Of a DNA stretch of 64,000 nt, positions 35,756 through 42,818 are shown piece after piece. The first letter of the stretch is position 1. The number at the start of each line of letters is the position of its first letter. A model generated the notes under the pieces. That model was not told the DNA's origin. It saw nothing but the letters and a program-made list of their open reading frames with translations, and ran no database searches. This stretch comes from Rhodospirillaceae bacterium (lineage in GTDB: Bacteria; Pseudomonadota; Alphaproteobacteria; Bin65), in contig JAPPLJ010000001.1 of NCBI GenBank assembly GCA_028819475.1, forward strand, positions 1 through 64,000. Direction: 5' to 3'. The translations under genes were made by a program, and so were the position numbers.

Positions 35756-37363
35756 CTACATCCGGAACACGCCGAAGCGCGTGTCTTCGACCGGCGCGTT
35801 CAGGGCGGCGGAGAGCGCCAGCGCCAGCGTCATCCGCGTATCGGCCGGATCGATCACCCCGTCGTCCCAGAGCCGCGCCGAGGCGTAATAGGGATGGCCC
35901 TGGCGCTCGTACTGTTCGCGGATCGGCGCCTTGAAGGCGTCCTCCTCCTCGTCGGTCCAGGCGCCGCCGCCGGCCTCGATGGCGTCGCGCCGGATGGTCG
36001 AGAGCACGCTCGCCGCCTGCTCGCCGCCCATGATCGAGATGCGCCCGTTCGGCCACATCCAGAGGAACCGGGGCGAATAGGCCCGGCCGCACATGCCGTA
36101 ATTGCCTGCGCCGTAGCTGCCGCCGACGATCAGGGTGAATTTCGGCACCTTCGTCGTCGCGACCGCGGTCACCATCTTGGCGCCGTCCTTGGCGATTCCG
36201 CCGGCCTCGTATTTCTTTCCGACCATGAAGCCGGCGATATTCTGCAGGAAAATCAGGGGGATGCCGCGCTGGCTGCACAGTTCGATGAAATGCGCGGCCT
36301 TCAACGCCTCCTCGGAATAGAGGATACCGTTGTTGGCGACGATACCGGCCGGATAGCCCCAGATCCGGGCGAAACCGCAGACCAGCTGCGTGCCGTAGAG
36401 CTGCTTGAATTCGTCGAGGTCGCTGCCGTCGACGATCCGGGCGATGACCTCGCGTATCTCGTAGGGTTTCTTCACGTCGTCCGGGATCAGGCCATACAGC
36501 TCCTCAGGATCGTAGAGCGGCTCGGCGGGCGCGCCGAGCGTCGTCGTCAGCGGCTTGGGCATGTTCAGGTCGGCCACGATGCGCCGCGCCATGGCGAGCG
36601 CATGATGGTCGTCGAGCGCGTAATAGTCGGTGACGCCGGAGGTCCGGGAATGGACGTCGGCGCCGCCCAGCTCCTCGGCGCTGACGACCTCGCCGGTCGC
36701 CGCCTTGACCAGCGGCGGCCCGCCGAGAAAGATCGTGCCCTGCTCCTTCACGATGATGGCCTGGTCCGACATTGCCGGCTGGTACGCGCCGCCCGCGGTG
36801 CAGGAGCCCATGACCACCGCGATCTGCGGGATGCCGAGCGCCGACATGTTGGCCTGGTTGTAGAAGATGCGCCCGAAATGGTCGCGGTCGGGAAAGACCT
36901 CGTCCTGGGTCGGCAGGTTGCCGCCGCCGGAATCGACCAGATAGAGGCAGGGCAGCCGGTTCTGGATCGCGATCTCCTGGGCCCGGACATGCTTCTTGAC
37001 CGTGATCGGGTGATAGCTGCCGCCCTTCACCGTGGCGTCGTTGCAGACGATGACGCATTCCCGGCCCGAGACCCGGCCGATCCCGGTGACGATCCCGGCC
37101 GACGGCACGTCGCCGCCATACATGCCGTGGGCGGCGAGCTGGCTGAATTCCAGAAACGGCGAGCCGGGATCGGTCAGGGTGCGCACCCGGTCCCGCGGCA
37201 GGAGCTTGCCGCGCGCCAGGTGGCGCTCGCGGGCGCGCTCCGGCCCGCCCCGCTTGACCGCGGCCACGGTCTCGCGCAGGTCGGCGACCAGCGCCCGGTT
37301 GTGCGCGTCGTTCGCGCGGAACTGCGCGGTTCGGGTGTTGAGGTTGGAACGGATAACCGCCAC
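35756..37363 (-). CDS. liuB: Methylcrotonyl-CoA carboxylase, carboxyltransferase beta subunit
   Basis: A 535-residue carboxyltransferase that moves CO2 from biotin to 3-methylcrotonyl-CoA. Two crotonase-like halves are seen: N-terminal with [16 protein letters not shown] and [19 protein letters not shown], and C-terminal with [21 protein letters not shown] and [34 protein letters not shown] is typical of MCC beta rather than propionyl-CoA carboxylase. It is stranded between the island and the SOS-boxed gene, 15 kb from its alpha subunit, but on the same strand. Confidence 0.92.
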   Translation of the reverse strand: MAVIRSNLNTRTAQFRANDAHNRALVADLRETVAAVKRGGPERARERHLARGKLLPRDRVRTLTDPGSPFLEFSQLAAHGMYGGDVPSAGIVTGIGRVSGRECVIVCNDATVKGGSYHPITVKKHVRAQEIAIQNRLPCLYLVDSGGGNLPTQDEVFPDRDHFGRIFYNQANMSALGIPQIAVVMGSCTAGGAYQPAMSDQAIIVKEQGTIFLGGPPLVKAATGEVVSAEELGGADVHSRTSGVTDYYALDDHHALAMARRIVADLNMPKPLTTTLGAPAEPLYDPEELYGLIPDDVKKPYEIREVIARIVDGSDLDEFKQLYGTQLVCGFARIWGYPAGIVANNGILYSEEALKAAHFIELCSQRGIPLIFLQNIAGFMVGKKYEAGGIAKDGAKMVTAVATTKVPKFTLIVGGSYGAGNYGMCGRAYSPRFLWMWPNGRISIMGGEQAASVLSTIRRDAIEAGGGAWTDEEEDAFKAPIREQYERQGHPYYASARLWDDGVIDPADTRMTLALALSAALNAPVEDTRFGVFRM

Positions 37364-37440
37364 GGCGCCGGCCCGGCCAGAAGAAGACGGCCCGTTTTAG
37401 AACAGCTCCCCCGCCGGCGGTAGCGGCGAATGCGGACGAT

Positions 37441-37492
37441 CCTTCAAGACGGGCCTTCAAGACGGGCCTTCGAGACGGGCCTTCGAGACGGG
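37441..37492. repeat. 13-bp tandem repeat, 4 copies
   Basis: Four head-to-tail copies of CCTTC(A/G)AGACGGG with a 13-bp period. The related CTTCGAGAC sequence recurs in the repeat cluster at 41533-41700. The rest of 37364-37643 shows CGTCATCCCGGCC-like repeat scraps and no gene. Confidence 0.75.
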
Positions 37493-37643
37493 CGTTTCGC
37501 CGTCACCCGCCCTTCTTTCACCGTCGTCCCGACCCAAACGTCCCCAACCCATTGTCCCGGCCGGCCGTCCCCCTCATCGTCATCCCGACCGAAGCGGCCG
37601 TCGCCGCCCTTCCCAACCCGTCATCCCGGCCGGGCTCCCCTCC

Positions 37644-37793
37644 CCGTCATCCCGACCGAGCGGAGCGAGCGGAGGGATCCCGGCTCGAACTCAACGAACG
37701 GAACCCCGAGGTCTGCGACGGGATTCCTCCCCTTCGACTTCGCTCAGGGCAGGCTACTACGCGGACTGGCGTCCGCTCCGGTCGGAATGACGG
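37644..37793. repeat. 150-bp palindromic MITE-like element, left copy
   Basis: It starts CCGTCATCCCGACCGAGCGG and ends CGGTCGGAATGACGG, imperfect terminal inverted repeats. CCCCTTCGACTTCGCTCAGG is internal. A related element in the same orientation lies at 38861-39013, so the pair brackets the terminase-like gene. Confidence 0.75.
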
Positions 37794-37820
37794 ATGGGGT
37801 TTGTCGGGGCAGAGGAAAAA

Positions 37821-37850
37821 TTGTTGATTATCATGTTTTTTTCCTATATC
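37821..37850 (+). promoter_or_regulatory. Promoter of the terminase-like gene
   Basis: TTGTTG (37821-37826) and TATATC (37845-37850) with an 18-bp T-rich spacer, in a markedly AT-rich islet. The transcription start would fall at the LexA box. Confidence 0.55.
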
Positions 37851-37858
37851 TTCAAAAG

Positions 37859-37873
37859 GAACATTTATCGAAC
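37859..37873 (+). promoter_or_regulatory. LexA box of the terminase-like gene
   Basis: GAACATTTATCGAAC is an exact match to the alphaproteobacterial LexA operator GAAC-N7-GAAC. It is 9 bp after the predicted -10 and 15 bp before the ATG, a position suited to repression. It shares orientation and six further bases with the site upstream of the DUF4328 gene. Confidence 0.78.
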
Positions 37874-37888
37874 ATAAGGAAGCCCGCC

Positions 37889-38830
37889 ATGTCCCGGCCC
37901 TTGTCCGACAACCCGGCCGAAACCGCGCCGAAGTCTCCGCCCGCGCCGCCCCCTGCGCCGCCCCTCACCCTGCGCCATGAGGAGTTCTGCCGCCACTATG
38001 CCGCGACCGGCAACGCCGCCGGGGCGGCGCGGGATGCCGGCTATGCCGCGGGCTCGGCGCGTCAGACCGGGCACGACCTGCTGGAGCGGCCGGCGGTGGC
38101 CGCACGGGTGCGCGCCATCCGGCAGGCCTGGCGGGCGGTCGAACGCGAAGAGGCGCAGATCCTGCTCGGCCGGCTCGAGCAGGCCTGGGACGCGGCGGTC
38201 GAGAAGGGCTCGGCGTCGCTCATGCTTAGGGTCATCAGGTTGCAGGCCGAACTGTCCGGCCTCGACCGGCGCAGCGCCCAGCGGCGCGCCGGCCTGTGGC
38301 CCCTGCCCGGAGAGGAGGCGGGAGAGCAGGCGGGAGAACCGGCGGAAGAGAGGCCGGTTGACGGGGCCGAAGGCCCCATCGCCGAGGCGGTGCGCCGGGG
38401 CCGGCACCGGACCGAGCGGGCCCTCGCCGCCCACCGGGCGAGCCGCAGGGCGCTGGAGCGGCACACGGATTTCGACGAGGCGGCCTGGCTGGCGACGGCC
38501 CAGCGCCTGCACGCCACCGTCGAGGAGCGCCGGCCCCGCACTCCGGTTCGGATGGACCGCAGGCCGGCGCCCGCGATGACGAATCCTGACAATTCCTTAC
38601 ACGGGGCCGTACACGGGGCCGCGGACGCGCCGATGCCGGACAGCGCACCGGGCGGCCCGCCCCCGACAAATCCTGACATATCCTTACACCGGGCCGGCCT
38701 GCTGCCGGCGGCGGCGGAGGACCGCGCCCGCGGGCCGGCCGGCGTACCCGTCGCGCCCGACAGGCCGTTCTTCCCGTTCTTCACTGACGCGGACAGGGAC
38801 CGGACCATGACGGAACATGACGAATCCTGA
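37889..38830 (+). CDS. Terminase small subunit-like (HTH) protein, SOS-boxed
   Basis: A 313-residue protein, mostly uncharacterised. Residues ~30-80 (LTLRHEEFCRHYAATGNAAG, then ARDAGYAAGSARQTGHDLLERPAV) closely follow the DNA-binding N-terminus of phage terminase small subunits. A helical middle (residues 80-215) is rich in Arg/Glu/Ala. The last ~100 residues are proline-rich and include two similar peptides, TNPDNSLHG and TNPDISLHR, that are translations of TGAC decamers in the DNA. No large terminase or other phage gene is adjacent. AAGGA precedes the ATG at 37889. The promoter carries a LexA box, and both flanks carry a palindromic element in direct orientation. A small mobile or satellite-like unit is possible, but the function is unknown. 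Confidence 0.75.
   Translation: MSRPLSDNPAETAPKSPPAPPPAPPLTLRHEEFCRHYAATGNAAGAARDAGYAAGSARQTGHDLLERPAVAARVRAIRQAWRAVEREEAQILLGRLEQAWDAAVEKGSASLMLRVIRLQAELSGLDRRSAQRRAGLWPLPGEEAGEQAGEPAEERPVDGAEGPIAEAVRRGRHRTERALAAHRASRRALERHTDFDEAAWLATAQRLHATVEERRPRTPVRMDRRPAPAMTNPDNSLHGAVHGAADAPMPDSAPGGPPPTNPDISLHRAGLLPAAAEDRARGPAGVPVAPDRPFFPFFTDADRDRTMTEHDES
38577..38600. repeat. TGAC decamer array inside the terminase-like gene, 3 units
   Basis: TGAC at 38577 and 38587 and TTAC at 38597 in exact 10-bp steps (unit like TCCTGACAAT). It encodes MTNPDNSLH. Confidence 0.7.
38664..38687. repeat. TGAC decamer array inside the terminase-like gene, 3 units
   Basis: CGAC, TGAC and TTAC at 38664, 38674 and 38684, a second in-frame copy of the preceding array encoding TNPDISLH. 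Confidence 0.7.
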
Positions 38831-38841
38831 CATATCCTGAC
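38808..38841. repeat. TGAC decamer array at the 3' end of the terminase-like gene, 4 units
   Basis: TGAC at 38808, 38818, 38828 and 38838. The gene's TGA stop (38828-38830) is itself part of the third unit, so the array runs across the end of the gene. Confidence 0.8.
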
Positions 38842-38860
38842 ACCCGCACGACTCTCTCCC

Positions 38861-39013
38861 CCGTCATTTCGACCGAACGAAGTGAGTGGAGAAATCTTTC
38901 CGGTTCAGCGCTTCGGACGTTGCACCGCGCCGGAACGATATCTCCGCTCCGCCCCGGCCCCTTCGAATTCGCTCAGGGCAGGCTCCGGGCCGGGGCTCCG
39001 GTCGATATGACGG
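38861..39013. repeat. 150-bp palindromic MITE-like element, right copy
   Basis: CCGTCATTTCGACCGAACGA at the left and CGGTCGATATGACGG at the right, with CCCCTTCGAATTCGCTCAGG inside. It matches the left copy in order and orientation but is diverged. No gene lies between 38842 and 39048. Confidence 0.75.
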
Positions 39014-39048
39014 AGCAGGGAACGGAGGGCGGGGCGCACAGCACCCCC

Positions 39049-40269
39049 TTACGCCTTCGCGGCGGCCTCGCGCTGGGACAGCATCATGAGCCAGACGGTG
39101 GCGGCGAGCACGATCAGCAGCAGCGGCAACGTGCCGATCGCCAGGTTCTGCCAGCCGTAAAGCTGCAGGGTCACGCCGGAGAAGAAGGTCGCCGTGGCGA
39201 CGAAGCCGAACACCAGGAATTCGTTGAGCGCCTGGGTCTTGGCGCGCTCGGCGAGCGTGTAGGTCTCGGTCAGCAGGGTCGTCGCGCCGGTGTAGAGGAA
39301 GTTCCAGCCGACGCCGAGCAGCAGCAGCGCGACCAGGAAATTCTCGAACGCGATGTCGGCCATCGCGATGGCGAGGCAGGCGACGTTGAGCAGCCCGCCG
39401 GCCAGCATGATGCGCTGGGGGCCGTAGCGCTTGATGAGATGGCCGGTGAAGAAGGCGGGGACATACATGCCCAGCACGTGCCACTGGATGACATGGGTCG
39501 CCTCGCCGAAGGTCAGGCCGCACATCTCCATCGCCTTGGGCGTCACCGACATCAGCAGCACCATGACGCCGTAGCCGATCACGCCGCCGGCGACGGCGAG
39601 CATGAATTTCGGCTGGCGGGCGATCTCGGCGAGCGGCCGGCCGCCGCGCAGGGCCATTCTGGGCGGCCGGGGGATCTGCACGGTGAGCAGGATCAGCATG
39701 ATCGTCGCCTGGATGCAGACGACGCCGACATAGGCTCCGGCGTAGGTCACCGGCGCCAGCCAGTCGACCGAATAGCGCGCCAGGGTCGGGCCGACGATCG
39801 CCGCGACAACGCCGCCGGCCAGGACCAGCGAAATCGCCCGGCTGCGGAACGAATCCGGCACCACTTCCGCCGCCGCGAAGCGGTAGTACCACTGGAAGCC
39901 GGTGGCGAAGCCGACCACCAGGCTGGCGACGCAGAACAGGGCAAAGCTGCCCTCGTAGACCGCCAGCAGGGACAGGCCGGCGCCGATCGTCATGGCGGTC
40001 ACGGCCAGCAGGAAGCCGTTGCGCCGGCCGATCCGCGCCATGATGAAGGACGCGGGAATGGTAAAGAAGGCCGAGGCGTACCACTGGATCGCGATGGGCA
40101 GCGCGAGCAGCGCCTTGTTCTCCGCCAGGCTGGCCCCGACCAGCGCCGACACCGTGATCAGCAGCATCATCGACGTGCTGGTCAGCGCCCAGCAGACGAA
40201 CAGCAGGGCGATGTTGCGCTTATAATGCGGAAAGTCGGCGGCGCCGGAAGCGGCGGGCGGTGCGGACAA
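39049..40269 (-). CDS. MFS transporter
   Basis: A 406-residue inner-membrane protein with 12 hydrophobic segments. The cytoplasmic loop between helices 2 and 3 (MARIGRRNG, ~78-86) carries the major facilitator signature, and its counterpart in the second half is GHLIKRYGPQR. AGGVVAAIVGPTLARYSVDW in helix 5 is typical. The substrate is not predictable. It sits between the SOS-boxed gene and the acyl-CoA dehydrogenase, same strand as the latter. Confidence 0.85.
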   Translation of the reverse strand: MSAPPAASGAADFPHYKRNIALLFVCWALTSTSMMLLITVSALVGASLAENKALLALPIAIQWYASAFFTIPASFIMARIGRRNGFLLAVTAMTIGAGLSLLAVYEGSFALFCVASLVVGFATGFQWYYRFAAAEVVPDSFRSRAISLVLAGGVVAAIVGPTLARYSVDWLAPVTYAGAYVGVVCIQATIMLILLTVQIPRPPRMALRGGRPLAEIARQPKFMLAVAGGVIGYGVMVLLMSVTPKAMEMCGLTFGEATHVIQWHVLGMYVPAFFTGHLIKRYGPQRIMLAGGLLNVACLAIAMADIAFENFLVALLLLGVGWNFLYTGATTLLTETYTLAERAKTQALNEFLVFGFVATATFFSGVTLQLYGWQNLAIGTLPLLLIVLAATVWLMMLSQREAAAKA

Positions 40270-40364
40270 GGCGCGCTCCGGACGGAAACGGGGACCGGCC
40301 TCGCTCTAACATGGACGGCCCGGCCGCGCCATGCGGCCCGCGCAACCGGGCTGTGCTCTTTCGA

Positions 40365-41498
40365 CTACTCCGCCGCGATCGCCCGGCTGATGATCATCTT
40401 CTGGACGTCGCTGGTGCCTTCGTAGATCTTGCAGACCCGGACGTCGCGCCAGATGCGCTCGACCGGGAAATCCTGCAGATAGCCGTAGCCGCCGTGGACC
40501 TGGATGGCGTCGGAGCAGACACGTTCTGCCATTTCGCTGGCGAACAGCTTGGCCATGGCGGCTTCCTTGAGGCAGGGCCGGCCGGCGTCCTTCAGCCGCG
40601 CCACGTTGAGCGCCATCTGGTGCGCCGCCTCGATCTGCGTCGCCATGTCGGCGAGGCGGAAGGCGACCGCCTGATGCTCGACGATCGGCTTGCCGAACGA
40701 GACCCGCTCCCTGGCATAGGCGACGGCGTGCTCATAGGCCGCCCGGGCCATGCCGGTCGCCTGCGCCGCGACGCCGATGCGGCCGGCCTCCAGGTTGGCG
40801 AGCGCGATCCGGTAGCCCTCGCCCTCCTGTCCGACCAGCAGGTCCGGCGTCGCCTCCATGTCCTCGAGGATCAGTGCGCAGGTGTCGGACGAGCGCTGGC
40901 CGAGCTTCTCCTCCTTGCGCACGACCTTGTAGCCCGGCGTGTCGGTTGGCACGATGAAGGCGCTGATGCCGCGCTTGCCGGCCGCCGGATCGGTGACGGC
41001 GAACATCAGGTTGATATCGGCCGTCGCGCCCGAACTGATGAACTGCTTGGCGCCGTTCAGGACGTATTTGTTGCCCCGCTTCTCGGCGCGGGTCTTGAGG
41101 TTCGAGGCGTCGGAGCCGGCCTGGGGCTCGGTGAGCGAGAAGGCCGCGTTGATCTCGCCGCGGGCCAGCGGCTTCAGGAAGCGCTCCTTCTGCTCGGTCG
41201 AGCCGTAGCCGAAGAGCGCGGCGGCGACCGGCGAATTGTTGACGCTCATGACGGTCGAGACGCCGCCGTCGCCGCCCGCGATCTCCTCCATTGCCAGAAC
41301 GTAGGCGACCGTATCGGCGCCCGCCCCGCCCCACTCCTCCGGGATCGTCATGCCCATGAAGCCGAGCGCGCCCATCTCGGCGAGCAATCCGCGCGGCGTC
41401 TCGCCGGTGCGGTCGCGCTCGGCCGCCGTCGGCGCCAGCCGCTCCTGCGCGAACTGCCGGGCGGTGTCCCGGATCATGATCTGGTCGTCGGTCAGCAT
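40365..41498 (-). CDS. Acyl-CoA dehydrogenase, short-chain type
   Basis: A 377-residue FAD enzyme making 2-enoyl-CoA and passing electrons to ETF. INAAFSLTEPQAGSDASNLKT is split by the flavin loop typical of the family. RVSFGKPIVEHQAVAFRLADM, IQVHGGYGYLQDFPVERIWRD and the C-terminal VCKIYEGTSDVQKMIISRAI are complete. The catalytic Glu is in the IYEGTSDVQ segment, the butyryl-CoA dehydrogenase position. Isovaleryl-CoA dehydrogenases keep theirs earlier in the chain, so this gene is probably not the missing liuA despite its position near liuB. It may act on other short or branched acyl-CoAs. Confidence 0.9.
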   Translation of the reverse strand: MLTDDQIMIRDTARQFAQERLAPTAAERDRTGETPRGLLAEMGALGFMGMTIPEEWGGAGADTVAYVLAMEEIAGGDGGVSTVMSVNNSPVAAALFGYGSTEQKERFLKPLARGEINAAFSLTEPQAGSDASNLKTRAEKRGNKYVLNGAKQFISSGATADINLMFAVTDPAAGKRGISAFIVPTDTPGYKVVRKEEKLGQRSSDTCALILEDMEATPDLLVGQEGEGYRIALANLEAGRIGVAAQATGMARAAYEHAVAYARERVSFGKPIVEHQAVAFRLADMATQIEAAHQMALNVARLKDAGRPCLKEAAMAKLFASEMAERVCSDAIQVHGGYGYLQDFPVERIWRDVRVCKIYEGTSDVQKMIISRAIAAE

Positions 41499-41583
41499 GG
41501 TCGGCTTCGATATCGGTTCATTGGGGCGGCCGTCCTTCGAGACGAGGCTTCAAGATGCGGTCCTGCGAACCGCTCCTCAGCCT

Positions 41584-41638
41584 CTCCTCAGGATGAAGAG
41601 ACTTGATAGTTCACTATACTCAACTTCATCCTGAGGAG
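41584..41638. repeat. Dispersed hairpin repeat (CTCAGGATGA family)
   Basis: CTCCTCAGGATGAAG (41584-41598) and CTTCATCCTGAGGAG (41624-41638) form a perfect 15-bp stem around a 25-bp AT-rich loop. Outer sequences with CTTCGAGAC / GTCTCGAAG extend the symmetry to about 41533-41690. It lies between two genes on the same strand. Confidence 0.8.
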
Positions 41639-41695
41639 GGCGTTGAGGAGGCGCGAAGCGCCGTCTCGAAACGCCCGTCTCGAAGGACGCGCGCC

Positions 41696-42385
41696 CTACC
41701 ACGGAATCCGGCTGCCGTCGTGGTTGATGAAGCTGCCGGTGTCGCGAAGGCCGACTCCGTCGATCACCTTCATCAGCCCGTCGACGCTCTCCTTCACCGA
41801 TAGAGCGGCCGACGGCCCGCCCATATCGGTCTGTACCCAACCCGGATGGACGACGATCGCCGTGACGCCGCGGCCCTTCAGGTCGTTCGCCAGGACCTTC
41901 ACCGCCATGTTCAGCGCCGCCTTGGAGGCGCGATACGAATAGTTGCCGCCGCTCGCCTCGCTGACCGAGCCCATGCGGCTGGAGATGTTGACGATCAGCT
42001 TGCGCTCCGAACGCGCCACGTTGCCGGCCAGCGCCTGCATCACCCGCACCGGCGCCACGGTGTTGACCCGCAGCGTCTCCTCCAGATCGGCGACCTCGAG
42101 CGTATCGAAGGTTTCGCCCCGGCCCAGCAGGATGCCGGCATTGTTGATCAGGATGTCGATCGGCGTATCGCCCAGCAGGTCGGCCAGCGCCCCGACATGG
42201 GCATCCGAAGTGACATCGCAGGTGTGGATCGTCGCCGACGCGCCCAGCGCGCGCAGTGCGTCGGCCTTGGCGAGATCGCGCACCGTTGCGTGGATGTGGG
42301 CGCCGGAGGCGGCGAAGCGGCGGGCGAATTCCAGGCCGATGCCGCGGCCCGCGCCGGTAATCAGGACGTTGTTCATGGGGTTCAT
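41696..42385 (-). CDS. Short-chain dehydrogenase/reductase
   Basis: A 229-residue NAD(P)-dependent oxidoreductase. NVLITGAGRGIGLEFARRF (TGxxxGxG, residues 6-24), LINNAGILLG and the catalytic YSYRASKAALN (YxxxK) with the upstream Ser in NISSRMGS are all present. The TGA of the Rid-family gene overlaps the ATG at 42385 by ATGA, so the two are translationally coupled; an ATG at 42376 is also possible. Substrate unknown. Confidence 0.88.
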   Translation of the reverse strand: MNPMNNVLITGAGRGIGLEFARRFAASGAHIHATVRDLAKADALRALGASATIHTCDVTSDAHVGALADLLGDTPIDILINNAGILLGRGETFDTLEVADLEETLRVNTVAPVRVMQALAGNVARSERKLIVNISSRMGSVSEASGGNYSYRASKAALNMAVKVLANDLKGRGVTAIVVHPGWVQTDMGGPSAALSVKESVDGLMKVIDGVGLRDTGSFINHDGSRIPW

Positions 42386-42768
42386 GGGGCGGTCCTCTTC
42401 CGGACGGTCACTTCGATCTCGATTTTCATGCGCGGGTCGACCAGCCCGGCGATCACGGCGGTCGCGGCCGGGCGCACCGTATCGAACCACCGGTGCATGA
42501 CCGGCTGCAGGGCCGGCAGGTCGGCGGCATCGGTCAGCGTGTACTGCACCCGCACGGTATCTTCGATCGAGGCGCCGGCCTCGTTCAGGATACGCTCGAT
42601 GGTGCGGAAGGCCTGCTCGGCCTGCGCCGCCGCATCGTCGGGCATCTCGCCGGTTTCGTAGTCCATGCCGGTCGTGCCAGCGACGAATACCCAGTCCCCG
42701 TCCACCAGGGCGCGGGAAAAGGCGTAGTCGGCTTCCAGACGGGAGCCGGAGGAGATCGTTCTGCGCAT
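42382..42768 (-). CDS. Rid (YjgF/YER057c/UK114) family protein lacking the RidA arginine
   Basis: A 128-residue trimeric-fold protein. VFVAGTTGMDYETGEMPDDAAAQAEQAFRTIERIL is broken into typical Rid strands. By alignment to the C-terminal KIEIE strand, the position of the imine-hydrolysing Arg (Arg105 in enteric RidA) is an Ala in RPAATAVIAG, so it should not be called RidA; it fits the other Rid subfamilies. It is coupled to the SDR gene by an ATGA overlap. Confidence 0.82.
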   Translation of the reverse strand: MRRTISSGSRLEADYAFSRALVDGDWVFVAGTTGMDYETGEMPDDAAAQAEQAFRTIERILNEAGASIEDTVRVQYTLTDAADLPALQPVMHRWFDTVRPAATAVIAGLVDPRMKIEIEVTVRKRTAP

Positions 42769-42818
42769 GGCGGTTCCTTAGCGGCGAACGGGAGCGGGGG
42801 AAATGGGCAAATTCCCGA

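Noticed and set aside
37501-37800. Protein gene upstream of the LexA box (91-codon frame)
   Set aside because: The translation follows the palindromic repeat and lacks a ribosome-binding site.
40365-41498. Isovaleryl-CoA dehydrogenase (liuA)
   Set aside because: The C-terminal IYEGTSDVQ motif puts the catalytic Glu in the butyryl-type position, not the isovaleryl one.
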